Source: Oscillospiraceae bacterium (GTDB lineage Bacteria > Bacillota > Clostridia > Oscillospirales > Oscillospiraceae). From it: a stretch of DNA of 64,000 nucleotides. The DNA lies in NCBI GenBank assembly GCA_022800755.1, contig JAAWQX010000005.1:55548-119547 (forward strand), read 5' to 3'. A program made the translations under genes and the position numbers. This document shows, in pieces, positions 17,686 through 26,168 of this stretch; position 1 is the first letter of the stretch, and each line of letters begins with the position of its first letter. The notes beneath the pieces were generated by a model. The model saw only the letters and a list, made by a program, of their open reading frames with translations, was not told where the DNA came from and did not search any database.

Positions 17686-18228
17686 TCACAGGTTCAGGAA
17701 CTGATCCAGTTTTTTGATGAGGTCGTCCGTGGATTTCAGACCGAGCATCGGGACCGTTATGCCTTCCCGCGCAAGGCCTTGGGCGACGGCTTCCATAAAA
17801 AGGCCCTTGCCGCTGACTTCCATGTCCCGGGCGGAAGTTGTTTCCACGCCGCAGTTGGGAGAGCGGTTCGCACCGATGACGCCCAGTACCGCAAAGCTGT
17901 GGTCGTGGTACGCCCGAATCTGCCGTACCACATCGTCTGCCAGCTGTGACAGGCGCTTTGCCGCCTGGCCGGTCTGCATCGCCGCCCGGATCCGGGTGTT
18001 TTCCTCCACCACGGGACGGGACGCGCCCGCGGGGTCGCCCCGGTCCAGGCCCAGGCAGCAAAACTCCGGGCAGGGCATCTGCACGATGCCGATATCTTTG
18101 TTCAGGAAATAGTCGATCACCTCCCGGAACGCCGCCGGGTAAACCGCCGTCCCGTCGGAGATGGCGTTTTGATTCAGCAGGCAGTGGGCCAGGAATACCA
18201 CCCGCTTGCTTCTTCCGTCATTGAACAT
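17686..18228 (-). CDS. DUF523/TudS-related putative desulfidase
   Basis: The 180-residue protein resembles the branch of DUF523 proteins annotated as TudS-related putative desulfidases. It has a conserved early Cys (VFLAHCLLNQNA), a central QMPCPEFCCLGL and a later ANRSPNCGVETT. These cysteines could hold an Fe-S cluster as in thiouracil desulfidase; that is family inference. I place the start at 18228, with GAGGTG a few bases upstream, rather than six codons earlier. Its function in this cell is not indicated by the neighbours. Confidence 0.75.
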   Translation of the reverse strand: MFNDGRSKRVVFLAHCLLNQNAISDGTAVYPAAFREVIDYFLNKDIGIVQMPCPEFCCLGLDRGDPAGASRPVVEENTRIRAAMQTGQAAKRLSQLADDVVRQIRAYHDHSFAVLGVIGANRSPNCGVETTSARDMEVSGKGLFMEAVAQGLAREGITVPMLGLKSTDDLIKKLDQFLNL

Positions 18229-18255
18229 GTCACACCTCAAAACCATATGTATGTC

Positions 18256-18284
18256 GCCGCCCCACGCAATTCAGCGCGGGGCGG
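18256..18284. terminator. GC-rich hairpin downstream of gatD
   Basis: CCGCCCC and GGGGCGG with flanking CGC/GCG form a strong stem between the end of gatD and the TudS-related gene. There is no clean T-run on the minus strand, so it is a weak or factor-aided terminator candidate. Confidence 0.4.
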
Positions 18285-18304
18285 TGGTCGTTTTGTCTTA
18301 CAGT

Positions 18305-19036
18305 TTACAGGCCCAGGCGCTTGAGCATATAGTCATGGGCTTGATGCTCTAAAGTGTCGTCGATGGGGTCCAGGGCAAGACCGGGGGACTTTCGTTCCAG
18401 GGCCGCCCGGAGGATCGCGTCGGCAAATTCCGGGTTTTTCGGCAGTACCGGGCCGTGGCTGTAGGTGCCGAATACGTTCAGGTGCCGCACGCCCTCGGTG
18501 CCGTCTTCCCCGTTGTTGCCGGAGCCGGACAGGACCGTCCCCAAGGGCTGTACGCCGGGGCCGAGGTAGGTCTTGCCGCTGTGGTTTTCAAAGCCCGCGA
18601 CCACGCTGCCACCGGATTCCGGGCCGCAGTGGAAGGCGAAGTTGCCGATCATGCGGTCTTTCGCGCCTTTTGTCTCGTAGTCGATGGCGCCGATGAAGTC
18701 GCACCTTACGCCGTCCCAGGTGGTGTAGCTGCGGCCCAGCATCTGGTAGCCGCCGCAGATGGTGAGAAAGGTCTTGCCGTCGGCGATAGCGCTCTTGATC
18801 TCCGTCGCTTTGCCCCGGGACAGGTCGGACAGCAGGACTTCCTGCTCAAAATCCTGGCCGCCGCCGATGAAAAACAGGTCGAACTGCGTAAAGTCCACCG
18901 TCTCACCGATGGGCACCCGGGTCACGGCGGAGTCCATGCCCCGCCAGGACAGCCGCTTTTGCAGGCATAGCAGGTTGCCGTTGTCTCCGTAGAGGTTCAG
19001 CACGTCCGGGTAAAGATGACAAATCTCCAATTTCAT
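18305..19036 (-). CDS. gatD: Lipid II isoglutaminyl synthase, glutamine amidotransferase subunit
   Basis: GatD supplies ammonia from glutamine to MurT, which converts D-glutamate of lipid II to D-isoglutamine. The 243-residue protein is a CobB/CobQ-like class I amidotransferase. The nucleophile cysteine is in FLTICGGYQMLG and the catalytic histidine in FGTYSHGPVLP. The start at 19036 gives MKLEICHLYPDVLNLYGDNGN, the usual GatD opening, with GGAGGA upstream. It follows murT by 13 nt in the normal murT-gatD order. Confidence 0.95.
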   Translation of the reverse strand: MKLEICHLYPDVLNLYGDNGNLLCLQKRLSWRGMDSAVTRVPIGETVDFTQFDLFFIGGGQDFEQEVLLSDLSRGKATEIKSAIADGKTFLTICGGYQMLGRSYTTWDGVRCDFIGAIDYETKGAKDRMIGNFAFHCGPESGGSVVAGFENHSGKTYLGPGVQPLGTVLSGSGNNGEDGTEGVRHLNVFGTYSHGPVLPKNPEFADAILRAALERKSPGLALDPIDDTLEHQAHDYMLKRLGL

Positions 19037-19049
19037 GTCCGTGTCCTCC

Positions 19050-20414
19050 TTATTCCCAGAATTCTTTGGTGCCGCACAGGTGGGCAAGGCGGGTGCGGAT
19101 ATCCAGCATGGCGGTGTAGGTCGGGATGATGAATACCGGCTTGTCCTGGGCAGAGACCCGCTGCAAAAGCGCATCGAACTCCCGTTCAACGGTAATCTGG
19201 TCCGCCGGGATGCCCGCGTATTTCAGCCGCAGGGCCATTTCGTCCGCCCGGATGCCGGACACCACCGTCTCGCCCCGGTACCCCGCCGCGAAACGCTCGT
19301 AATCCGCATCCCAGATCCAGGAAATGTCCGTGGAATCCGCCGGGTTGTCATTGAGCAGAAACACTGGTAGATACGCCGTGTCCAGCCCGGTGAGGTACTC
19401 GATCACCTGGTCGCAGCCCGCCGGATTTTTGACCAAGATCATGCGGATGGCGGTGCCGTTCAGGTCGAAGCGCTCCATGCGGCCGAACCCGCACTGGAAA
19501 TTCTCCCCGCACTGCATCGCCGCGCTTGGCTCCATGCCGAACGCCGTCAGCGCCAGGGCCGCCCCCGCCGCGTTATAGATATTGTACACCGCCGGGAGGT
19601 TCACCCGCACCGCCCGGGAAACGCCCTGCGCCTCCATGGTCACGGTGGAGCTGTCCGTATCCCGGGACAGCAGTTTCGTCACGGTCAACTGCGTTTCCGG
19701 GCGCTCATAGCCGCATTCCGGGCAGACAAAGTGGCCTAAATGCCCGTAGGTGCGGTATTGATAAGTGTACCGCGCTTTACAGCGAATGCAATGAGACGCG
19801 TCGGACACCGCGGGGGCTTCCCCGCCGCCCAGGGCCTCTCCCAGGCCGTAAAACAGGCACTTGTTGGGAATGTCCCCCGCCAGGGATGCGGTGAGGGAGC
19901 AGTCCGCGTTCAGGCACACCGTCGCCTTCGGGACGCCCAGGATGCCTTCCCGGATGTTCGCCAGGGTGTGGGTGATCTCGCCGTAGCGGTCAAGCTGGTC
20001 CCGGAACAGGTTCGTCACCAGGATCACCTCCGGCTGCACCAGGGGCGCTACGGTTTTAAAGGCCGCTTCGTCGCACTCGATCACGGCGCATTTGTGCTTC
20101 GCTTTACCGAACAATGTGGAGTTTTCCACCAGCGTGGTGGTCACGCCGGACAGCAGGTTCGCACCGGACCGGTTCGCAAAATAGTCCGCGCCGCTGTCGA
20201 TCAGCCCCTGTTCAATGATGCGGGAGGTGGTCGTCTTGCCGTTGGTGCCGGTGACCATGATGACCCGCACGTCCTTCGACAAAATCGCCGCAAGGTCCGG
20301 GCAGACCTTTACCGCGAACCGGCCCGGCATCGCCGTGCCGCCCCGGTGCAGCAGCTTCGCCGCCAGCTTCACCCCACGGCAAATCAGAATTCCCAGAAAT
20401 GCTCTGATGTTCAT
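19050..20414 (-). CDS. murT: Lipid II isoglutaminyl synthase, MurT subunit
   Basis: This 454-residue Mur-ligase-fold protein amidates the D-Glu of lipid II with GatD. It shows VTGTNGKTTTSRIIEQ (ATP P-loop) and the Mur-ligase segment VTNLFRDQLDRYGE. A four-cysteine zinc ribbon follows (CIRCKARY, then CPECGYE), as in MurT, and then the C-terminal DUF1727 domain. I set the start at ATG 20414 (MNIRAFLGILI). The frame stays open much further upstream, but that region contains the promoter. It leads directly into gatD. Confidence 0.95.
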   Translation of the reverse strand: MNIRAFLGILICRGVKLAAKLLHRGGTAMPGRFAVKVCPDLAAILSKDVRVIMVTGTNGKTTTSRIIEQGLIDSGADYFANRSGANLLSGVTTTLVENSTLFGKAKHKCAVIECDEAAFKTVAPLVQPEVILVTNLFRDQLDRYGEITHTLANIREGILGVPKATVCLNADCSLTASLAGDIPNKCLFYGLGEALGGGEAPAVSDASHCIRCKARYTYQYRTYGHLGHFVCPECGYERPETQLTVTKLLSRDTDSSTVTMEAQGVSRAVRVNLPAVYNIYNAAGAALALTAFGMEPSAAMQCGENFQCGFGRMERFDLNGTAIRMILVKNPAGCDQVIEYLTGLDTAYLPVFLLNDNPADSTDISWIWDADYERFAAGYRGETVVSGIRADEMALRLKYAGIPADQITVEREFDALLQRVSAQDKPVFIIPTYTAMLDIRTRLAHLCGTKEFWE

Positions 20415-20448
20415 ACGCTCGCCTTTCCTTTGTAAAAAGTACCATGGT

Positions 20449-20477
20449 ATTATAAGCCATCCCGGGGTAAAATACAA
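20449..20477 (-). promoter_or_regulatory. Promoter of murT-gatD
   Basis: On the minus strand, TTGTAT (20477-20472), 17-nt spacer, TATAAT (20454-20449), 35 nt ahead of the murT start. Confidence 0.8.
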
Positions 20478-20717
20478 TCTTTTCCAACAGAAATATCCCG
20501 TTTGTGGTTTACATAAAATATTAGCCCCCGCCAACAAGAATGTTTCACAAATTTGGGCGGTATTTTTTTCGCAGTACAGTCGCAAATATCGGAGTATTTT
20601 ATAATATTTTGTCTGCTGTTCAGACGATATATCAAGTAAGATGATAGTGGTATATTGTGTGGAGAGCAATATGCCGCGTTTTGAAGAAATATGGAGAGTT
20701 TGCGGAGAGGTTTTACC
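20478..20717 (+). other. Gene-free control region ahead of the BaiB-like ligase
   Basis: This AT-rich stretch separates the divergent murT and baiB-like genes. It holds a TATAAT (20600-20605) and a TATATT (20651-20656), but I cannot pair either with a convincing -35. The gene may need an activator, such as the AraC-type protein encoded next door. GGAGAGG lies 8 nt before the ligase ATG. The 15-bp element found ahead of the dehydrogenase genes is not present here. Confidence 0.4.
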
Positions 20718-22370
20718 ATGAAAGACGAAAAAAGCATCCCCGGGGTCGAGGATATCAAAAAGCTCAAGCACTTTAATATCTATAATAAAAATGACGTACA
20801 GTTTGAGCCTACGTTCGTATCCACCGGCCGGCAGATCGAGTCCATCGCCCGCGTCAAAATGCACCAGACCGCCATCATTGAGATCGCTCAAGATGATTCC
20901 CAGGTGAAGACCGCCACATGGATGGACCTTTACCGAAAATCCAATCAATTGTCCTGGCTGCTGAAGGATGAGGGCATCAGCAAAACCAGCACCGTCATGG
21001 TGTGTCTGCCCAATACCATCACCCATGTGCTGGCGGCTTACGGTACCTGGAAAAACGGCGCGTGCTATATGCCTGTCGCCCCCCGCTCAACGGAGGGTGA
21101 GATTTTAGATTTCGCGCAGCTGGCTAAGCCTGACCTGATTATCACGGACGGCTTTCAGCCGGAAGGCTATAAATGCCTGACCAGTGAGGATATCCTTGCC
21201 CGGCTGGACGGTTATTCCGATAAAATGCCCCCGGATGTGCTCGCCGTTCCTTTCCGCGCCCAGACTACCGGCGGTTCTACGGGAAAGCCCAAGCTGATCC
21301 GCTTCAACCGCGCATCCGGCGAGTCTGACGAGAGCTTAATGGCCTGGTTCCATATGACCGGGCAATTCTTCGGGTGCCGGCAGCTCATCTGCGGGCCGAT
21401 GTTCCACGCCGCGCCCTGCTCCGCTACTTTCAGCGGACTCAACTGCGGCAATCTGGTGGTCATGCCCAACAGCTTTAAGCCCGCCTCGCTGGCAAAATAC
21501 ATTAAGGAATATGAGATCGAGTGTCTCCAGATCGTACCCACCCTCATGCAGCGGATGCTCAAGCTGGACAGCTTTGACCCGCAGGACTTTAAGTCCATCA
21601 AAGCCCTGTGCCATACCGGCGGATACTGCTCTAAGGAACTCAAACGGGCCTGGATCGACCTGATCGGGGCAAAAAATGTGTACGAAATGTACTCGATGAG
21701 CGAAATGATCGGCATGACCGCTATTCGGGGCGACGAGTGGCTCAAGCATGAGGGCAGCGTGGGCCGGGCTTTCGGCGGAAGTAAGATCGCCATTCGGGAT
21801 GAAAACGGAAACGACCTCCCTGCCGGACAGGTGGGCGAGATTTTTATGACCCCCTCCGGCGGCTATCTGGAAACAGAATACGTCGGCAGAGAGCAGCTCA
21901 CTGATGTGGGCGACGGCTTCCGCAGCGTGGGCGATATGGGCTATGTGGACGAAGGCGGATATTTATACTTCTCTGACCGGCGCAGCGATATGATTGTCAC
22001 CGGCGGCGAAAATGTCTTCGCTGTAGAAGTGGAAAATGTGTTTATGCAAAATCCCGATATCTCGGACATCGTCGTGGTAGGCATCCCCGACCCGGAATGG
22101 GGTCGGCGCATCCACGCCGTTGTGGAGGCAAAGCGGGAAATGACTTACGACGAGTTTCGCAGGTACGGCTGGAAATTCCTGGTGCCATTCAAAGTGCCGA
22201 AGACAGTGGAATTCGTCGACGCGCTACCCAGAAAGGACAGCGGCAAACTTAACCGCTTACAGCTTGCGGAGCAGTGCGAGCTGCTGCAAAAAGATCTGGT
22301 TAAGCCTTTCGGCATCATCGATACCGGACTGCGGCAAAAACTCCGGGAACAGTCTAACAATCAAAATTGA
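20718..22370 (+). CDS. BaiB-like acyl-CoA ligase (bile acid-CoA ligase homologue)
   Basis: This 550-residue AMP-forming ligase would activate a carboxylic acid to its CoA thioester with ATP. It has the phosphate-binding TTGGSTGKPK (about 183-192), a YEMYSMSEMIGMTAIRGDEW segment, and the hinge/adenylate region FSDRRSDMIVTGGENVF. Its C-terminal Lys motif is LPRKDSGKLNR. From memory, long stretches around RGDEW-KHxGS-GR and SVGD-GYVDE-GYLYFSDRRSDM closely match BaiB of bile-acid 7-dehydroxylating clostridia. CaiC-type carnitine ligases are the nearest alternative. It is about 30 residues longer than BaiB (about 520). BaiA- and BaiF-like genes follow. The substrate is inferred, not shown. Confidence 0.8.
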   Translation: MKDEKSIPGVEDIKKLKHFNIYNKNDVQFEPTFVSTGRQIESIARVKMHQTAIIEIAQDDSQVKTATWMDLYRKSNQLSWLLKDEGISKTSTVMVCLPNTITHVLAAYGTWKNGACYMPVAPRSTEGEILDFAQLAKPDLIITDGFQPEGYKCLTSEDILARLDGYSDKMPPDVLAVPFRAQTTGGSTGKPKLIRFNRASGESDESLMAWFHMTGQFFGCRQLICGPMFHAAPCSATFSGLNCGNLVVMPNSFKPASLAKYIKEYEIECLQIVPTLMQRMLKLDSFDPQDFKSIKALCHTGGYCSKELKRAWIDLIGAKNVYEMYSMSEMIGMTAIRGDEWLKHEGSVGRAFGGSKIAIRDENGNDLPAGQVGEIFMTPSGGYLETEYVGREQLTDVGDGFRSVGDMGYVDEGGYLYFSDRRSDMIVTGGENVFAVEVENVFMQNPDISDIVVVGIPDPEWGRRIHAVVEAKREMTYDEFRRYGWKFLVPFKVPKTVEFVDALPRKDSGKLNRLQLAEQCELLQKDLVKPFGIIDTGLRQKLREQSNNQN

Positions 22371-22380
22371 TTATCTATAC

Positions 22381-22412
22381 AAACGGTCTCTTCTTTGGAA
22401 GAGGCCGTTTTT
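22381..22412 (+). terminator. Intrinsic terminator of the BaiB-like gene
   Basis: AACGGTCTCTTC and GAAGAGGCCGTT pair (one G-U) with a TTTG-type loop and end in TTTTT. It lies 11 nt after the stop codon, so the ligase gene is a separate unit. Confidence 0.9.
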
Positions 22413-22500
22413 CCATTCGGATAAGTATTTTGTTTAGGAAATGATTGATTTTTGTCCGGTCAATTGTTATTATAATGTAAAAAAAAGGCAGGTGATGATT

Positions 22501-23721
22501 ATGCAAAAAGCACCTCCCCTGTGCGGCAGGCCCGACAGCTGTACATTATGCGCGGCGGATCAGTACTTGCGCTTGCAGCACATCACTGTGGACAGCAAAA
22601 TTCCTCCCTGTGTACAGGAGGATTCTCTGTTCCTCTATGTGGAAAGCGGTCAAGGGACAATTACTATCAACGGCGTATCGTTTAATCTGGCGCCGGGGTG
22701 CTTCTGCTGGCTGCAATCCTACCATGTGTTCAGTCTGGAATCTGTCTGGGATACTCAGCTGCAATTGCTGGCTGTGGTGTATGACTATCCGCTGTCTAAT
22801 TACATGACTTTTCACAACGCATCTGCCCAACAGCTGCGCTGCTTCGCCACCGCTTTGCCGGTGTATCAGCTATCCGGACAGGCACGCATCCAAGTGGAGA
22901 CTTTGTTCGCGGAACTCGCTGAATGCAACGACGACCGAGACCCCGGCAGCAGTCTAATGAAGTGCGGTATTTTGGGGCAGTTGTCCTATGTGTTTTTCAC
23001 CCTGTGTGAGGCTTACTGCACCGAGCAGCCCTATTCCCCGCGGAAATGGCCGCTGGGCTGGGTGCTCGCCCTGTTCATCGCTTTCTACTGCTCAGAGGAT
23101 CTGGACCCCGTTGTTGTAGCCGACAACTTCGGTATCAGCGCCGCGACCTTGAACCGAGAGCTCCGGCTGAGTACCGGCATGAATTTCGCCCAGACCCTAA
23201 ACCGTGCCCGGGTCAATCTCGCTTCCGGCGCTATCCTGTTCAGCGAGCTGTCTTTCCACTTTATTTCCAGCTATTGCGGCTTCCGTTCCGAGGTCGCCTT
23301 TTACCGCTCGTTCAAAGAACTTCGAGGTATGACGCCCCAGGAATACCGGCTCCGCTCCGTCAATGCGCCGGGGATCCCCAGAAAAACCGTCAGTGAAAGC
23401 GTGGAGCGTATTTTGTTTTATATGCACGCCAACTACAAAGAGCAGATCAGCCTGAAATCTATGGCCCAGGACCTGTATATCTCGGAAAATATCATCCGCG
23501 CGCTGTTGCGGGACCACTTGAACACCGATTTTAAGACCATCCTCACCGGCTTTCGCATCCGTTACGCGAAGGCGCTTTTGGTCGTGACCAAAATGCCGAT
23601 CCTGGATATTTCCCTGGCTTCCGGCTTCAACTCTGAGCGGACCTTTTCCCGGTTGTTCCATCAGCACTGCGGCATGTCCCCCAGCGCCTACCGCGCAGAG
23701 ATCGGGAGGGCACAGGCATGA
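22501..23721 (+). CDS. AraC-family regulator with two tandem AraC DNA-binding domains
   Basis: The 406-residue protein begins with a cupin-like ligand-binding region containing VESGQGTITINGVSFNLAPG. Two complete AraC/XylS-type domains follow. The first spans about residues 185-295 (VVVADNFGISAATLNREL, then FRSEVAFYRSFKELRGMTPQEYR). The second spans about 300-405 (SLKSMAQDLYISENIIRALL, then GFNSERTFSRLFHQHCGMSPSAYR). Usual AraC proteins have one such pair of helix-turn-helices; four per chain is unusual. The start is at ATG 22501, with an alternative ATG six bases earlier. Its stop overlaps the next gene by 4 nt. It probably controls the surrounding BaiB/BaiA/BaiF-like genes; that is inference from position. 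Confidence 0.88.
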   Translation: MQKAPPLCGRPDSCTLCAADQYLRLQHITVDSKIPPCVQEDSLFLYVESGQGTITINGVSFNLAPGCFCWLQSYHVFSLESVWDTQLQLLAVVYDYPLSNYMTFHNASAQQLRCFATALPVYQLSGQARIQVETLFAELAECNDDRDPGSSLMKCGILGQLSYVFFTLCEAYCTEQPYSPRKWPLGWVLALFIAFYCSEDLDPVVVADNFGISAATLNRELRLSTGMNFAQTLNRARVNLASGAILFSELSFHFISSYCGFRSEVAFYRSFKELRGMTPQEYRLRSVNAPGIPRKTVSESVERILFYMHANYKEQISLKSMAQDLYISENIIRALLRDHLNTDFKTILTGFRIRYAKALLVVTKMPILDISLASGFNSERTFSRLFHQHCGMSPSAYRAEIGRAQA

Positions 23722-24248
23722 AAAAACTCAAGTATTCCACGCCCTTTTACAGCCGGAATTACTTTTCCGAAAACCTGCTGCCCGCCAAGGTCTGGGCCGG
23801 ACGAAAATCTGTCCAGCAGCAAATCCCTTTTACCCAGCATGATGACCTGGAACTGCTGCTGATTCGAAAGGGCGAGGGCTTGCTTACCGTGAATGAGCGG
23901 GACTATCCGCTTTCCCGGGGGATGCTCTTTTGCTTCAGCCCCCACCATTTTCACAGGTTGTCCCTCCCAAAAGGGCATACGCTGGAAGTCTCCGAATGTC
24001 ATGTGAACAGCGGCGTTTATTTCTACATCACCGCGTGTCCCTACTTCATCGGAGATGACCGGACCGTCCCCTACCCTCCGCTCCTGGCCGTGCTGGACGA
24101 GGCGCATACCCAAAAGGCAGAAGCCCTCATGGACCGGGTCGCTGACGAGTGCGAAAAAAAGTCCCTGCTCGTGGCGGAAAACCAGAGCGTTTTTTTCCTT
24201 CTGCTCAAGCTGTTCGGGACCTTGGAGAAATTCGCCCTCTCTCAGTAA
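23718..24248 (+). CDS. Cupin sensor protein resembling an AraC ligand-binding domain without DNA-binding domain
   Basis: The 176-residue protein matches only the N-terminal half of an AraC-type regulator. A cupin barrel runs through FTQHDDLELLLIRKGEGLLTVNERDYPLSRGMLFCFSPHHFHRL, and a short helical region follows. No helix-turn-helix is present, and the gene ends cleanly at a stop codon rather than at a visible frameshift. It starts inside the stop of the double-HTH regulator (ATGA overlap), so the two are made together. It may modulate the regulator by heterodimerising or by sensing a second ligand. A truncated former AraC gene is the alternative. Confidence 0.7.
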   Translation: MKKLKYSTPFYSRNYFSENLLPAKVWAGRKSVQQQIPFTQHDDLELLLIRKGEGLLTVNERDYPLSRGMLFCFSPHHFHRLSLPKGHTLEVSECHVNSGVYFYITACPYFIGDDRTVPYPPLLAVLDEAHTQKAEALMDRVADECEKKSLLVAENQSVFFLLLKLFGTLEKFALSQ

Positions 24249-24273
24249 TTTCATCTCTTTTTCCTCTTTCCTA

Positions 24274-24302
24274 TTGACTTTTCCATGAAAAAACAGTACC
24301 AT
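24274..24302 (+). promoter_or_regulatory. Promoter of the first BaiA-like gene
   Basis: TTGACT (24274-24279), 17-nt spacer, TACCAT (24297-24302). The -35 hexamer is the same as in front of the next two dehydrogenase genes and the first CoA transferase. The 15-bp upstream element of those genes is replaced here by a pyrimidine-rich run. Confidence 0.7.
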
Positions 24303-24355
24303 CGTTCTGTTGGGAATGAAAAGGAAGTATTTTTTATTTAGGAGAGGTATTGATC

Positions 24356-25105
24356 ATGGGACTTATGAGTGGAAAAACTGTATTTATCACCGGGGCCGCC
24401 GGCGGGATCGGTTTCGCCACTGCCCGCGTTATGCTCCGGGAAGGGGCCGCGGCGGTGATGCTTACCGATATCAATGAGGCGGTCACTACTTCCGCAATGG
24501 AAAAACTCAAAACTGAGTTTCCCAAAGCCAACATCGAATGCGGCTGGCCCAATCTGCTGGACGAGGAAGCTGTAGGCAATGCCCTGCGCGGCTTCGCAAA
24601 AAAGTACGGCAGGCTGGATGCAGTCTGCTCCATCGCGGGTATCACCCACAACACGACTATCAAGCGCATCATGGACGGCGAGTTTAAAAAGCAGATCGAC
24701 GTCAATCTGATGGGTACCTACAATGTGGACCGGCAGGCGGGTCTCATTATGAGCACACAGCGCTTCGGCTCTATCATCAACACCAGTTCCGTATGCGGGC
24801 TGTACGGTTCTCCCATGGGCTGCGGCTATGGGGCCTCCAAAGCCGGCGTCATCGGCCTGACCAAGTCTCTGGGCAGGGAATTGGGCTATTTCAATGTGCG
24901 GGTCAACTGCGTCGCCCCCGGTACCATCCGTACCAATATGACGAAAAATCTCAGTTCCGCCGCCCAGGAGGCCGCTACCGCTAATATTGCCCTGCGGCGC
25001 ATGGGTGAGCCGGAGGAGGTCGCCAATATGTTCCTGTTCCTGGCTTCTGATTTGGCTTCTTACTGCACCGCCGCGGTCTATCAGGTAGATGGCTTCTATA
25101 TTTAA
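24356..25105 (+). CDS. BaiA-like short-chain dehydrogenase/reductase (first copy)
   Basis: This 249-residue classical SDR has the cofactor loop TGAAGGIGFA near residue 11-20, a catalytic Ser region NTSSVCG and Tyr158-x3-Lys162 (YGASK). An Asp at the end of the second strand (LTDINEAV) suggests NAD(H) preference, as is known for this position in SDRs. The pattern SIAGITHN, INTSSVCGLYGS and the C-terminal SYCTAAVYQVDGF resemble BaiA 3-alpha-hydroxysteroid dehydrogenases. It is clearly diverged from the two copies that follow. The start at 24356 has AGGAGAGG upstream. It is a single-gene unit with its own promoter and terminator. Confidence 0.85.
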   Translation: MGLMSGKTVFITGAAGGIGFATARVMLREGAAAVMLTDINEAVTTSAMEKLKTEFPKANIECGWPNLLDEEAVGNALRGFAKKYGRLDAVCSIAGITHNTTIKRIMDGEFKKQIDVNLMGTYNVDRQAGLIMSTQRFGSIINTSSVCGLYGSPMGCGYGASKAGVIGLTKSLGRELGYFNVRVNCVAPGTIRTNMTKNLSSAAQEAATANIALRRMGEPEEVANMFLFLASDLASYCTAAVYQVDGFYI

Positions 25106-25117
25106 AAATGTTTTTCC

Positions 25118-25148
25118 GGTCCGGTCCGTTTGGATCGGACCGTTTTTT
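25118..25148 (+). terminator. Intrinsic terminator of the first BaiA-like gene
   Basis: GGTCCG (25123-25128) and CGGACC (25136-25141) pair, followed by GTTTTTT. It lies about 15 nt after the stop codon. Confidence 0.85.
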
Positions 25149-25174
25149 CCGCAAAACCGCCAAAGTTGAGGACC

Positions 25175-25224
25175 ATTCTTTTCCAGAATAGTTTATTGAC
25201 TTATCCACCGCACGCTGATATTAT
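25175..25224 (+). promoter_or_regulatory. Promoter and upstream 15-bp element of the second BaiA-like gene
   Basis: The element ATTCTTTTCCAGAAT (25175-25189, with ATTCT/AGAAT inverted ends) sits 6 nt upstream of TTGACT (25196-25201). A 17-nt spacer and TATTAT (25219-25224) follow. The same 15 bases occur at the same distance ahead of the third copy, so this is a likely regulator site. Confidence 0.75.
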
Positions 25225-25239
25225 ATTAACATACTATTT

Positions 25240-25257
25240 GTCCATACGATTGTGGAT
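25240..25257 (+). promoter_or_regulatory. 5' leader stem-loop of the second BaiA-like gene
   Basis: GTCCATA, loop CGAT, TGTGGAT. The same stem is a perfect inverted repeat in the leader of the third copy (26233-26250). The two base differences here are both of the kind that leave G-U pairs in RNA, so pairing is kept. This suggests an RNA structure in the leader. Confidence 0.45.
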
Positions 25258-25279
25258 CAAAATTTAGGAGGTATTGTTT

Positions 25280-26059
25280 ATGGCACTGATGACCGGTAAA
25301 AACGTCTTTATCACCGGCGGTTCCCGCGGTATCGGCTTTGCTACCGCCCGTGAGGCCTTGTTGGAAGACGCCAACGCCGTCGCGATCTGCTCTCACTTTG
25401 ATGAGACCCGTGAGGCTGCGCTGAAAAAACTGAACGAGGAATTTCCCGGCCGTAATATCGTCGGCTACACGTTCGATCTGGAGACCTGCGGCGAGGCTGA
25501 AATCGGCGCGGCTATGAAGGATTTCATCGCAAAGTTCCCCGATGCTGAAGGCAAGCAGCACCTCGATGCTGTCTGCTCCCTGGCCGGCATCACCCACAAT
25601 AACACCTGCAAAAATATCCCCGAGGGTCTGTTTGAAAAGGTTGTTCGCGTGAACCTGATCGGCACTTGGTACGTTGACCATCAGGCCGCTTTGATTATGC
25701 GTGGCCAGAAGTATGGCTCCATCGTCAATACCGCTTCCGTTGCCGGTGTCTACGGCAACTCTATGGGTGCCGGCTACGGCGCTTCCAAGGGCGGCGTTAT
25801 CGGCCTGACCCGTTCTCTGGGCCGGGAGATGGCGTTCTTCAATGTCCGCGTCAACTGCGTCGCCCCCGGCGTTGTCAAGACCGACATGACCACAAAGGAT
25901 ACCGGCCCCGAAGCGCTGGAGTATGTCTGCTCCACCATTGCCCTGCGCCGTATGGGCGAGCCGTCCGAGCTGGCGAAGATGTTCATCTTCCTGAGTTCCG
26001 ACAACGCTTCTTACTGCGAAGCCGGCCTGTATCACGTCGATGGCTGGACGACCGCCTGA
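25280..26059 (+). CDS. BaiA-like short-chain dehydrogenase/reductase (second copy)
   Basis: This 259-residue SDR has TGGSRGIGFA near residue 11, NTASVAG and Tyr166-x3-Lys170 (YGASK). It is longer than the first copy because of an insert with FPGRNIVGYTFDLETCGEAEIGAAMKDF-type sequence and FPDAEGKQHLD. It is nearly identical to the third copy over most of its length; the main differences lie in the segment after the catalytic site (VVKTDMTTKDTGPEALEYV), a region that contributes to substrate binding in SDRs. It uses more CGT and GCT codons than neighbouring housekeeping genes, which suggests high expression. GGAGG lies 8 nt before ATG 25280. Confidence 0.87.
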   Translation: MALMTGKNVFITGGSRGIGFATAREALLEDANAVAICSHFDETREAALKKLNEEFPGRNIVGYTFDLETCGEAEIGAAMKDFIAKFPDAEGKQHLDAVCSLAGITHNNTCKNIPEGLFEKVVRVNLIGTWYVDHQAALIMRGQKYGSIVNTASVAGVYGNSMGAGYGASKGGVIGLTRSLGREMAFFNVRVNCVAPGVVKTDMTTKDTGPEALEYVCSTIALRRMGEPSELAKMFIFLSSDNASYCEAGLYHVDGWTTA

Positions 26060-26077
26060 TTGCTCCTTTTGCTAAAA

Positions 26078-26110
26078 AACTCCGGCATTAGAAATGCCGG
26101 AGTTTTTTCC
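26078..26110 (+). terminator. Intrinsic terminator of the second BaiA-like gene
   Basis: AACTCCGGCATT and AATGCCGGAGTT form a 12-bp stem with a tiny loop, followed by TTTT. Confidence 0.92.
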
Positions 26111-26168
26111 TTTCTCCCGAAACCTATTGCGCCACCATGCTTATACAAAATTGCCAAATTTTCTGAAA

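Noticed and set aside
20415..21026. Upstream extension of murT
   Set aside because: The frame stays open, but it crosses the murT promoter and the start of the divergent ligase gene. The family start and ribosome binding site are at 20414.
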